A stretch of DNA of 44,355 nucleotides from an uncultured bacterium. Its GTDB lineage: Bacteria; UBP6; UBA1177. Shown piece by piece: positions 16,996 through 24,523 of the stretch. The notes beneath the pieces are model-generated. The model had not been told where the DNA came from. It did not search any database and saw nothing but the letters and a program-made list of their open reading frames with translations. Each line of letters opens with the position of its first letter. Position 1 is the stretch's first letter. The stretch lies in contig CAJOMF010000007.1 in the NCBI GenBank assembly GCA_905235605.1, positions 1 to 44,355 on the forward strand, in the 5' to 3' direction. The position numbers and the translations under genes are program-made.

Positions 16996-17847
16996 TTATT
17001 TCGCCAAAAATTCGATTTGGTCTTTGTCGACTTTCGGGTTGATTATCATAAAAAACAGCCGCTTTGTGTCGTCCGATGCGACGAGAACTACTTTGTCGCT
17101 TTTTTTAATGCCGATATTGGTGAAAAGAAGGATCTTTTCGGTGTGGCTGAGGGAATTCATGACTGTTTCCGGAACAAATTCGGTGTATGTCCTCGTGAAA
17201 AGTTCCTTGAAAGTCGAAAGCGATTTTAACGGAAAGCGGCTTGTCAGGGATTCTTCCTTAAAAATCACGGATTCACCGTTTTCAAGTTCGAGTGTGTAGA
17301 GCTGCTCGGAAATTTCTTTCAGCTTTTTTTTGGTCGTCATGATTTTGACGGCTTTGTCTGAAAAGAGTTCGTTGTTCGGCTCAAGCTGCAGGAGAACTGC
17401 AGTGAATCTGTCGATATCGAAAAGAAAGTGTTTTGCTGCTATTCTTTTGAAAGTCGACGCCGGAATATGGATGAAATCAATGCTGAAGCCCGGAAAAATC
17501 TTAACGATTGTTTCTCTGATCTGACCTGTCAGGGCGGAATTTATAAAGCCGATAACGATCTCTTTCGTCTCTTTTTTGAATGAAACCGGGAGTGCCAGCA
17601 GTCTTGTTATGACATCTGGCGTAAAAAATCTTGCGAAAAAGTCGTCGGACATATATCCCTTTTTCTCTTCATACATAACGGGATAGCCCTCTTTTTCATA
17701 GAATTTCGCCAGTTTCTTTTCATCGATCATTCCCTTTGAAATGGCAAACCAGATAGGGTCTACGTTTTTTTTCATTTTCAGGATTTTGTTTGCGTTTTCC
17801 GAAGAAATAACTCCGTCCTGAACCATTTTCAGCATCAGATTTCTCAT
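16996..17847 (-). CDS. MshEN / GspE-N-like domain protein
   Basis: From the ATG after GGAGA the protein has 283 residues; the ORF track start lies within nadE. The N-terminal ~140 residues follow the pattern of the N-terminal domains of PilB/GspE/MshE ATPases: a helical repeat (LMLKMVQDGVISSENANKILKMKK, ISKGMIDEKKLAKFYEKEGYP), then FFTPDVITRLLALPVSFKKETKEIVIGFIN. No ATPase domain follows. The rest is an unrecognised mixed fold. MshEN domains can bind c-di-GMP, so it may be a regulator of pili or surface structures. It is the last gene of the operon that begins with the outer-membrane barrel gene. Confidence 0.55.
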   Translation of the reverse strand: MRNLMLKMVQDGVISSENANKILKMKKNVDPIWFAISKGMIDEKKLAKFYEKEGYPVMYEEKKGYMSDDFFARFFTPDVITRLLALPVSFKKETKEIVIGFINSALTGQIRETIVKIFPGFSIDFIHIPASTFKRIAAKHFLFDIDRFTAVLLQLEPNNELFSDKAVKIMTTKKKLKEISEQLYTLELENGESVIFKEESLTSRFPLKSLSTFKELFTRTYTEFVPETVMNSLSHTEKILLFTNIGIKKSDKVVLVASDDTKRLFFMIINPKVDKDQIEFLAK

Positions 17848-17860
17848 ATTGAAATCTCCG

Positions 17861-18646
17861 TTAAATAGTAGCAATTACAGGAACTTTTCTTTTGTATTTC
17901 ATTGAATTTATCCGACATACTACGAATCTGACGAGTTTTTCGTCAACTCCTTCGCGGATGATTTCTTCTTCACTCATTCCGAGGTCGGAGACCGCGTGGA
18001 TTACCGGGTCCATCTGGATGTAGGAGTATCCGATCTCGCCTTCATCGGTCTGGCCTTCGAAAAGGTCTGCGCTCGGTGCTTTTTCAATTACGCTTGCCGG
18101 AAGCCCGAGATAGCGGGCAAATTCGAAAATATCGGCTTTGTAAAGGCTGCCGATCGGATTTATCGCCGATGCACCGTCGCCGAACATCGTGAAGTAGCCG
18201 AGTTCGATCTCGCTTTTGTTGCCTGTGCCCAAAACTATCGCGCCGTTTGCCGCCGAGAAGTCGAAAAGGGTCATCATCCTCGTTCTCGCCATGATGTTGC
18301 CGAGACGTCCTTTCCGTGAGAAGTCGGGATTGGTCATGTTGTTTGCCGCAAATGTGTCAACAACTGCCGAAATTTCGATTTTCATGCTGTTTATTCCGGT
18401 ATTTTCAACGACTTTGAGAGCGTCTTCAATGCTTTTTACGCTTGATGTTTTGTAGGGCATGAGTATTCCGGTTACGTTTTCTTTTCCCAATGCTCTTGCC
18501 GCGAGAGCTGCTACAAGTGCGCTGTCAAGCCCGCCGGAAAGCCCCAGAACCGCTTTTTTGAGCCCTGTTTTTCCGATTTCTGAAACTAAAAACGAGGTGA
18601 GTTTTTTCTCAAGTTCTGCAAAATCCAGTTTTGGAAGTGTTATCAT
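17861..18646 (-). CDS. nadE: NAD synthetase, ammonia-type
   Basis: NadE makes NAD from deamido-NAD, ATP and ammonia. The protein has 261 residues, the size of the ammonia-dependent form, with no glutaminase domain. Visible are the PP-loop LGLSGGLDSALVAAL, GILMPYKTSS, the block NIMARTRMMTLFDFSAANGAIVLGTGNKSEIELGYFT (typically diagnostic), DGASAINPIGSLYKADIFEFARYLG, and PSADLFEGQTDEGEIGYSY. The start overlaps the previous gene by 4 bp (ATGA). It sits between a RecO-like gene and an MshEN-like gene without an obvious functional link. Confidence 0.96.
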   Translation of the reverse strand: MITLPKLDFAELEKKLTSFLVSEIGKTGLKKAVLGLSGGLDSALVAALAARALGKENVTGILMPYKTSSVKSIEDALKVVENTGINSMKIEISAVVDTFAANNMTNPDFSRKGRLGNIMARTRMMTLFDFSAANGAIVLGTGNKSEIELGYFTMFGDGASAINPIGSLYKADIFEFARYLGLPASVIEKAPSADLFEGQTDEGEIGYSYIQMDPVIHAVSDLGMSEEEIIREGVDEKLVRFVVCRINSMKYKRKVPVIATI

Positions 18647-19134
18647 GCGTTTCCTCTCATTTTTAATTGATTTAATAATGATTTTCGTATGTTGAGCGAA
18701 TTAGAAAAATAGTCTGAAAGAAGATTTTCCTTTTTTTCGTCGCTTGAAAAACCTGAAACGGTGCAGTAGTCGCTCTCTATCGAATCAAGTGCTTTCGAGT
18801 CGAAGTCGTTCATAAGCGCGCTGCGGCACTTTCTGATGAATTCAAGTTCCGATTCGTCCGGCATCGTGAAGGAATGGGCGAGTTCGGCAAGCCACGAAGC
18901 GGCAATAAAATTGCGCGGATTTTTGCGGAGCGGAGCTGTCTCTTCAAGCGAAATAAAATCGTCAAGAAAATAGGTGTTGTTTTTTCTGCTGAGGACTACT
19001 TCACAGTTTTCAAAAAGGGAAAAATTGTCTTTTTTCGAGAAAAAGCGGAAAGTTTCGCCTTCTTTTGAAATCGTGTGGAAAAATCCGTTTCCGTGAGATT
19101 TTTTGTAGGTTATCGTTCCCTGTACAATATACAT
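18643..19134 (-). CDS. Small protein, possibly RecO-like
   Basis: The protein has 163 residues. The N-terminal ~60 residues look like a small beta-barrel (MYIVQGTITYKKSHGNGFFHTIS..GETFRFFSKKDN..). A helical part follows, with FIAASWLAELAHSFTMPDESELEFIRKCRSAL resembling the middle of the recombination mediator RecO. Full RecO is ~240 residues and has a zinc-finger region that I do not see, so it is either a reduced RecO or something else. It overlaps both neighbours (TGATG upstream, ATGA downstream), which shows cotranslation with the TPR lipoprotein and nadE. Confidence 0.4.
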   Translation of the reverse strand: MYIVQGTITYKKSHGNGFFHTISKEGETFRFFSKKDNFSLFENCEVVLSRKNNTYFLDDFISLEETAPLRKNPRNFIAASWLAELAHSFTMPDESELEFIRKCRSALMNDFDSKALDSIESDYCTVSGFSSDEKKENLLSDYFSNSLNIRKSLLNQLKMRGNA

Positions 19135-19973
19135 CAGTTCACCGATTCGATCTGCTGCTTCTTTTCAGGTTTCCTTCGCTCGATATCAGTCGTTATGCCC
19201 AGCTGTTTCGCAAGGTCGACACATTCGCTCAAAAACGGGATCGCGACTTCTTTTGTGTTGATCGCCTGAACTTCGAGGCATCTGCGCAGATAAGTCTGAC
19301 CCAGCTCTTCATTTTTCAGCATGTACATTTTGAGGGCACCGCGGTAGAGAGCCTCTACGTCGAACGGAAAATATTCAAGAGCTTTCTTGTAATTTTCAGC
19401 AGCAAGTTCGTTCAGATTCTGCTCGTCATACATGATCCCGAGCTGTTTGTAAGCTTCGGAATGCGTTCCGCGCATCTTGATCGCCGCATCGAAATGCTGT
19501 TTTGCCAGATCGTAGCGTTTCTGCATCCTGTAGACAATGCCGATGTTCGTTTCGGCATAGTGCGGACGCGGATACATTGTGTCTGCAAGGACTGCCTGGA
19601 ACTCTTCGAGAGCCTTGTCGAACTGCCTCTGCTCAAGGTAAAGCGCGCCCAGGTTGTTGCGTGCGTCGGTAAACTTTTTGTCGATTTTCAGAGCCTGTTT
19701 GAAGTTTTCCTCAGCCTTTGGCCCGTCATGTTCGATCATGAAAACGAGACCTAACGTGTTGTAATACTGCGGAAGGTCGGGTGCTGCCTCGATAGCCAGC
19801 ATGATTTCGCGCCTTGCTTTGATATAGTCGCCCTGATTCAGTGCCGCAAGACCGAGTTGGTAGTGACCGTCGCTTTTTCTTTCATCGCTTACTGTTTTAG
19901 TGTCTGCCGAAGAGCATGAAACAACGATTTGCAAAATGAAGAAAAATAAGAGTAATGTTTTGATTTTATTCAA
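19134..19973 (-). CDS. TPR lipoprotein, PilF/PilW-like
   Basis: The protein has 279 residues and a lipobox signal (IVVSC, Cys20). It then has six or so TPR units, for example GHYQLGLAALNQGDYIKARRE, PQYYNTLGLVFMIEHDGPKAEENF, TDARNNLGALYLEQRQFDKALEEF, and AETNIGIVYRMQKRYDLAKQHF. Size and layout match PilF/PilW pilotins, which help the PilQ secretin assemble in the outer membrane. The MshEN-like gene in the same operon supports a pilus link, but no other pilus gene is in view. The start is TTG preceded by GAGGG. Confidence 0.7.
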   Translation of the reverse strand: MNKIKTLLLFFFILQIVVSCSSADTKTVSDERKSDGHYQLGLAALNQGDYIKARREIMLAIEAAPDLPQYYNTLGLVFMIEHDGPKAEENFKQALKIDKKFTDARNNLGALYLEQRQFDKALEEFQAVLADTMYPRPHYAETNIGIVYRMQKRYDLAKQHFDAAIKMRGTHSEAYKQLGIMYDEQNLNELAAENYKKALEYFPFDVEALYRGALKMYMLKNEELGQTYLRRCLEVQAINTKEVAIPFLSECVDLAKQLGITTDIERRKPEKKQQIESVN

Positions 19974-19993
19974 GTGTCCCTCTTTTTTGAGAG

Positions 19994-21907
19994 TTATTTA
20001 TTCTCTTCCTTTTTGTCGGCTTTTTTGTTTTTGTCTTCTTTTCCGGATCTGCCCCATTCCCAGCCGAATTCAACGTCAGCACCTAAATCCCACGATGAAA
20101 CATAGTGACCTTCGAGGTTGTCATGCGGACGCGGGTTCTTTGCATTCCAGAAAGTCCAGTGTTTGCCGGCATAGCCGTTGATGTAGAGGAACGGAAGGAT
20201 CTGCAGTCTGACGACGCCTCTGAAAAGCGAACTTACGTGGCTGTCTGAGAAAAGTTCTTTCGCGCTTCCGAAGCCGCGTTTGTAGTATGAAAGCATCATC
20301 TTCAGGATCCAGAGATCGGGCAGTTCAAGGTGAGCGAAGAGCGATGAGGAGTCGGGAAGTTTTTCGTAACCGACTGAAAGAGCGATCCACGTTTTGAAAC
20401 TGTAGCTGAGTTCTCCGTAGAAAGAACCTACGAACTTATCGTCGGAATCGTTCATAAGGTGCCAGTATTTCGAACGTCCGTCAGGCTGGAAATCTTTTGC
20501 TCCGAAGATGTTCGTCATCATTTCTATACGTTCGATATCGTAGAAAGTATCGAAGAAAGAGGGGATGTAAGAGTCATGGTGGGCTCTTCCTTCAAGCTGG
20601 ATTCTGATCGCATGCTGATTTTTCTGGTCAAGGTTGAATCTTCCCAGAAGACCGAAAGTAAAGCCGCCTTTTACGAAATCTTTCTTGAACCACGAATAGT
20701 CGGCGAAAGTCTTGATATCGACTTTTTCGTTTTTGAAGAGCTTAATTTCGAAGTCGATGCCCTGCATATAAAGGAATTCGTCATCTTCAATGACAGGACG
20801 GCCTTTGGAATCGACTGCTATCCTCGGAACTCTGCTGTCGTTTCCGTTGAGATAGTCATCTGCATCGTAGTCGTAGTATTTTTCATAACGCAGTTTGGTC
20901 GGAGCATTTCTGTCGGCAACAAAGGAGTATCCGAACGAAGCGCTTCTTGCATGGTAGTTTCCGATCGCGGAGAAAGGTTTCAGGAAAACGAGACCGCCGA
21001 AGATGTTTCCTCTTGCGACATCGCCCAAAAGCACTTCAAAGCCGCCGTAATCGAAATACCAGTTGAGTTTTGCCGACATGGTTGAAAATGTCGAGTCGTG
21101 GTTCGGGATGTAACGTTTGAGGATCGTTCCGTGACCGATCGTCTGCGCGAAGTTGCTGCCGATCGAAAGGTAGAGGTTGTCTTCGGAAGTTCCGATCTGG
21201 AAGTATCTCAGGATCTTGAGGTAATCCTGCCACTCATCCCAGTCTTCCTTTCTGAAGCGGACACTGTGGTCGTTGTTGTTTATGTCGGTGTTGACGAGTC
21301 TGACATTGAGCGGAACGTGTAATCCGAAGATGAGGTCAAGTTCCTTTTCGCTGACCGGCTCTTTTATGAGTTTGTCAAAGTGCATCGAAAATTTCGGAGT
21401 GATAACGAGGTAAAGAGCGTCGTCCATCAATTTTACACCGGCTGCGAGACCTGCGCTGTTGTAGGGGGATATGATCTCGTTTGCGCCGATATTTGCAACT
21501 TCGCCTTTCCAGAAAGTTTTTTCAATATCTCTTATTTTTCTGTCTTTGCTGTCATCTTTCTTTGCGGCTGCATCTTCTGCAGGTTTTTCCGCAGCCGGTT
21601 TGGGGTCTTCAGGAGACGTCTCAGGGGAGGTCTCTGCAGGCTGCTGTTCTGCGGTTTTGGGTTCTTCCGCTGCTACGGGCTGCTGTTCAGGAGACGTCTC
21701 AGGGGAGGTCTCTGCAGGCTGCTGCTCTGCGGTTTTGGGTTCTTCCGCTGCTGCGGGCTGTTGCTCAGGAGATGTCTCAGGGGAGGTCTCTGCAGGCTGC
21801 TGTTCAGCGGTTTTGGGTTCTTCCGCTGGTGCAGTTTCCTGTGCAAAAAGAGTTCCGAAGAGTAATGCAAACAAAGTCAAAAAGGTCAAAATCTTCAAAT
21901 TTTTCAT
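19994..21907 (-). CDS. Outer-membrane beta-barrel protein with repeated Pro/Glu linker
   Basis: The protein has 637 residues. The signal peptide MKNLKILTFLTLFALLFGTLFA is followed by three near-identical 26-residue repeats (EEPKTAEQQPAETSPETSPE...), then a Lys/Ala-rich stretch to ~135. The rest alternates polar and aromatic residues as barrel strands do (ALYLVITPKFSMHF, GGFTFGLLGRFNLDQKNQHAIRIQLEGRAHH, SFKTWIALSVGYEKL, DLGADVEFGWEWG) and ends in a charged periplasmic tail. The Pro/Glu linker could span or bind the wall. The specific function is unknown. GGAGA precedes the ATG and a promoter lies upstream. It is the first gene of the operon running to 16996. Confidence 0.75.
   Translation of the reverse strand: MKNLKILTFLTLFALLFGTLFAQETAPAEEPKTAEQQPAETSPETSPEQQPAAAEEPKTAEQQPAETSPETSPEQQPVAAEEPKTAEQQPAETSPETSPEDPKPAAEKPAEDAAAKKDDSKDRKIRDIEKTFWKGEVANIGANEIISPYNSAGLAAGVKLMDDALYLVITPKFSMHFDKLIKEPVSEKELDLIFGLHVPLNVRLVNTDINNNDHSVRFRKEDWDEWQDYLKILRYFQIGTSEDNLYLSIGSNFAQTIGHGTILKRYIPNHDSTFSTMSAKLNWYFDYGGFEVLLGDVARGNIFGGLVFLKPFSAIGNYHARSASFGYSFVADRNAPTKLRYEKYYDYDADDYLNGNDSRVPRIAVDSKGRPVIEDDEFLYMQGIDFEIKLFKNEKVDIKTFADYSWFKKDFVKGGFTFGLLGRFNLDQKNQHAIRIQLEGRAHHDSYIPSFFDTFYDIERIEMMTNIFGAKDFQPDGRSKYWHLMNDSDDKFVGSFYGELSYSFKTWIALSVGYEKLPDSSSLFAHLELPDLWILKMMLSYYKRGFGSAKELFSDSHVSSLFRGVVRLQILPFLYINGYAGKHWTFWNAKNPRPHDNLEGHYVSSWDLGADVEFGWEWGRSGKEDKNKKADKKEENK
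21610..21843. repeat. Three tandem 78-bp repeats (26 codons each)
   Basis: CAGGAGACGTCTCAGGGG or a one-base variant recurs at 21610, 21688 and 21766, exactly 78 bp apart. The copies differ at only a few positions and keep the frame of the outer-membrane protein, encoding its Pro/Glu-rich linker. The antisense Gly/Cys-rich ORFs here are artefacts of the repeat. Confidence 0.9.
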
Positions 21908-21953
21908 GCTCTTCTCCGCTTGTAATAAAGCTCATAACAAAAAAAACGCCTAA

Positions 21954-21982
21954 AATATATTGATATACCGTAAAAATGCAAA
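21954..21982 (-). promoter_or_regulatory. Promoter of the outer-membrane protein operon
   Basis: On the minus strand TTTGCA, 17 bases, then TATATT, about 47 bases before the ATG. Confidence 0.45.
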
Positions 21983-22035
21983 CTTAGCAGAGCTTTTTTT
22001 GAGGGTAAAAAGCGATTTTTTGAAAAAAAGTCAGA

Positions 22036-23292
22036 TTAAAGGTCTGTCGGGGAGCAGATGAAGCCTTTTATTGCGGTCGCAGCGGCTGTCGCGGGGCTTG
22101 CAAGGTATATCCCGGACTGGTTACAGCCCATTCTGCCTTTGAAGTTGCGGTTTGCGGTGCTGACTGTGATCTCACCCGGTGCCATGATGCCTTCGTGTGC
22201 ACCTAAGCACGGTCCGCAGCCGGGGTTGAGGATGATCCCGCCTGCTTCGACGAAAATTTTGAAAAGTCCTTCTTCCATTGCCTTGAGGTAGATGTCCGAG
22301 CTTGCCGGAAGGACGAGAAGCCTCGTTTCTTTCGCGATGTGACGACCTTTGAGGATTTCAGCGGCGATCCTGAGGTCTTCGATCCTGCCGTTCGTGCATG
22401 TTCCGATCAGCACCTGATCGACTTTGACATCGTGCATGCTGCTGACTTTGCTGACGTTATCTACCGTGTGCGGCATTGCGACCATCGGTTCGATCTGCGA
22501 AACGTCGATCTCAAGAGTTTCTGCGTATTCGGCATCTGCATCGGGATAGATCGGAGTGTAGGCGTCACGCGGGATCCCGTGTTTTTCGAGGAAGCTGAAA
22601 ACTTTTTCGTCTGGCGCCATGTATCCGTTTTTCGCGCCTATCTCGACTGACATATTGGTGAAGACAAGTCTGTCTGCAAGTTCGATGTTTTCAATGTAAT
22701 CGCCTGAAAATTCTACGCTTTTATAAAGTGCGCCGTCAACTTTGATGAGCCCTGCGATGTGAAGGAGAACGTCTTTCGAGGAAACGTAGGGTTTCGGTTT
22801 TCCCTTGAGGACTATCTTCATCGATTCGGGAACTTTGAGCCAGATCTCTCCCGTCGCCCAGATGCCCGCCGATTCGCTTCTGCCGATGCCGGTCGAGAAT
22901 GCGCCGAGTGCGCCGTAAGTCACAGTGTGGGAGTCGCTGCCGACGATGAATTTGCCGGGAAGGGCGAAACCTTCTTCGACCGTTACCTGATGGCATATCC
23001 CGCGGCCGCAGTCGTAGAAATTTTTTATTCCCTGTTCCTTGACGAATTGTCTCACAGTCTGGTGGTTCGTTGCAGCCTTTTCGTTTGCAGCAGGTACGAT
23101 GTGGTCAAGAATTATCAGGATCTGATTCGGATCATCGACCTTTTTTCCGCCCATTTTCTTGAAGGTCGAATAGATCGCCGCGCTGTTGTCATGCGTAAGA
23201 ACGTGGTCGGGTCTGATAGTTAAAATCGTTCCGGGAACGACCGGTCTTCCCGCCATTTTTGAAAAAATCTTCTCAGCAAAAGTCTGTCCCAT
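22036..23292 (-). CDS. leuC: 3-isopropylmalate dehydratase large subunit (aconitase family)
   Basis: It isomerises 2- to 3-isopropylmalate in leucine synthesis using a [4Fe-4S] cluster. The protein has 418 residues, the shorter LeuC/HacA type. Visible are ILDHIVPAANEKAATNH, the cluster cysteines in LIGTCTNGRIEDL and NPGCGPCLGAHEG, SDSHTVTYGALGAFSTGIGRS, and AACR-like C-terminal RNFKGRMG. Family members also act on homoaconitate or citramalate-derived acids, so the substrate is inferred. No small subunit (leuD) is adjacent. GAGG precedes the ATG. Confidence 0.85.
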   Translation of the reverse strand: MGQTFAEKIFSKMAGRPVVPGTILTIRPDHVLTHDNSAAIYSTFKKMGGKKVDDPNQILIILDHIVPAANEKAATNHQTVRQFVKEQGIKNFYDCGRGICHQVTVEEGFALPGKFIVGSDSHTVTYGALGAFSTGIGRSESAGIWATGEIWLKVPESMKIVLKGKPKPYVSSKDVLLHIAGLIKVDGALYKSVEFSGDYIENIELADRLVFTNMSVEIGAKNGYMAPDEKVFSFLEKHGIPRDAYTPIYPDADAEYAETLEIDVSQIEPMVAMPHTVDNVSKVSSMHDVKVDQVLIGTCTNGRIEDLRIAAEILKGRHIAKETRLLVLPASSDIYLKAMEEGLFKIFVEAGGIILNPGCGPCLGAHEGIMAPGEITVSTANRNFKGRMGCNQSGIYLASPATAAATAIKGFICSPTDL

Positions 23293-23377
23293 TTTTCACC
23301 TCGTAATTGAACAAAAACCTAAAAATCGGCGGATTTTGGCACTTTTTAAGAATAACTCAACTTTTTATGTGATTTAA

Positions 23378-24316
23378 TTATATGCAGGATTGACCGTTCC
23401 AGTTGAACCCTTCTTTGCATTTGAAGCGGCATTCGTTAGCGTATTCGCTGTGGCATTCGACAGTGCCGTCACTAACTTTCAATTCTCCGCAGTCGCAGAA
23501 GTAGCATTTTCCGGTCGTTGCTTCAAAAGTATAGCCGTTGCTGCAGCCTGAAACAGTGTTCGGAAGGGGCTGACCATTGTAGGTGTAGGGCTGTGCAAGT
23601 TCTACCTGTGCACCGTTTTTTATGCGGTAAAGCGTGCCCGATCCGCAGCACGGTTTTGCTGAATCAGTGAATGTTCCGCTTTCCGGATTATGTTCGTTGA
23701 AACACTGTTCTATAGCTGTTTTTCCGTTTTTGTCGATGAATGTCGTTCCGGCATCTGTTTCTTCAAGGTATGCTCCCGGTATTATCCTTCCGCATTCGAC
23801 GCATTTGTCGTTTTTGGGAGCAGTTCCTTCGGGACAGGGGACCTGTGTGGTGCCATGCGGCTCTTCGGGCATAACTACGAGAGTCGTTTCTGCCGGTTCT
23901 TCATTGTAAACAGGTTCGGTAGAGTAATTTTCAAAATCCGGGTTACCATAGATCACGATCATGCATCCGGCTGGATTCCACTCAGCATTTTCAGGAAGTT
24001 CCTCGCAGTGGTGTTCGACTGTAACTCCCTCGTCGTCAATTACTTCCTTTTCATAGTAGTCATAGTCACTGGTTTCGTCCTCATCCGGCAGAGTGTATCC
24101 GTCATATTCCGGAGCGGTATCACCATCAACAGGAGCCGTATCGTTGTTGTCGGGAACGGTGTCGCCTTCATCCGGTGAGGGAACGGTGTCGGCATCGTCA
24201 TCATTCTGAGTTTCCTGCGGTTCTGAGGATTCCGGCGTCGTGATCCTCATTCCCTCGTCGCATGAAACAACACAAAACAGTGCGGAAACTGCAAGAATCG
24301 CAAAGATTTTTTTCAT
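23378..24316 (-). CDS. Cysteine-rich lipoprotein with acidic linker
   Basis: From MKKIFAIL the protein has 312 residues; GGAGG supports this start, ten codons inside the track ORF. The lipobox is VVSC (Cys17). A long Asp/Thr/Pro/Glu linker with repeats such as DGDTAP and DGDTVPD runs to ~85. The C-terminal ~160 residues hold many cysteines in short spacings (CPEGTAPKNDKCVECG, KPCCGSG, CYFCDCGEL, CRFKCKEGFNWNGQSC). These resemble EGF-like or furin-like Cys modules of surface lipoproteins. The function is unknown. A strong promoter lies just upstream. Confidence 0.7.
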   Translation of the reverse strand: MKKIFAILAVSALFCVVSCDEGMRITTPESSEPQETQNDDDADTVPSPDEGDTVPDNNDTAPVDGDTAPEYDGYTLPDEDETSDYDYYEKEVIDDEGVTVEHHCEELPENAEWNPAGCMIVIYGNPDFENYSTEPVYNEEPAETTLVVMPEEPHGTTQVPCPEGTAPKNDKCVECGRIIPGAYLEETDAGTTFIDKNGKTAIEQCFNEHNPESGTFTDSAKPCCGSGTLYRIKNGAQVELAQPYTYNGQPLPNTVSGCSNGYTFEATTGKCYFCDCGELKVSDGTVECHSEYANECRFKCKEGFNWNGQSCI

Positions 24317-24363
24317 AGCGCTGCCTCCAAAGGTGATAAGTTGCAAATACCAAAAAACAACAA

Positions 24364-24391
24364 ATTATAAGGAAAAACAGAAAAATGGCAA
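24364..24391 (-). promoter_or_regulatory. Promoter of the Cys-rich lipoprotein
   Basis: On the minus strand TTGCCA, 16 bases, then a perfect TATAAT, about 47 bases before the ATG. Confidence 0.6.
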
Positions 24392-24419
24392 CATAATAAA
24401 AAACAGGACACACGCCCTT

Positions 24420-24521
24420 GTCATCTTGAACGAATGTGAAAGATTTCTGAGATTCTTCGCTTACGCTCAGAATGACGGAAAACGCTCAGAATGACGGGAA
24501 AGGCTCAGAATGACGTGCAGA
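24420..24521. repeat. REP-like 'FLRFFAYAQNDG' element with 19-bp tandem tail
   Basis: GTCATCTTGAACG at the left pairs imperfectly with CGCTCAGAATGAC at 24464-24476. Between them is AGATTTCTGAGATTCTTCGC, itself partly self-complementary. The right arm GCTCAGAATGACG is then repeated at 24465, 24484 and 24503, an exact 19-bp period. Read in one frame it gives FLRFFAYAQNDG, a string I know from spurious ORFs in many unrelated bacterial genomes, which marks a dispersed repeat family. It fills the gap between the rarA stop and the promoter of the Cys-rich lipoprotein gene. Confidence 0.75.
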
Positions 24522-24523
24522 TG

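Noticed and set aside
21471-21963. Plus-strand Gly/Ser/Cys-rich and Leu/Gln-rich ORFs of ~160 residues
   Set aside because: They are antisense reads of the 78-bp repeats and barrel gene on the minus strand; no ribosome site, and internal periodicity follows the repeat.
24465-24521. 19-bp tandem repeats considered as a CRISPR fragment
   Set aside because: Units are contiguous with only 5-6 variable bases between conserved parts, no spacers of normal length and no cas genes.
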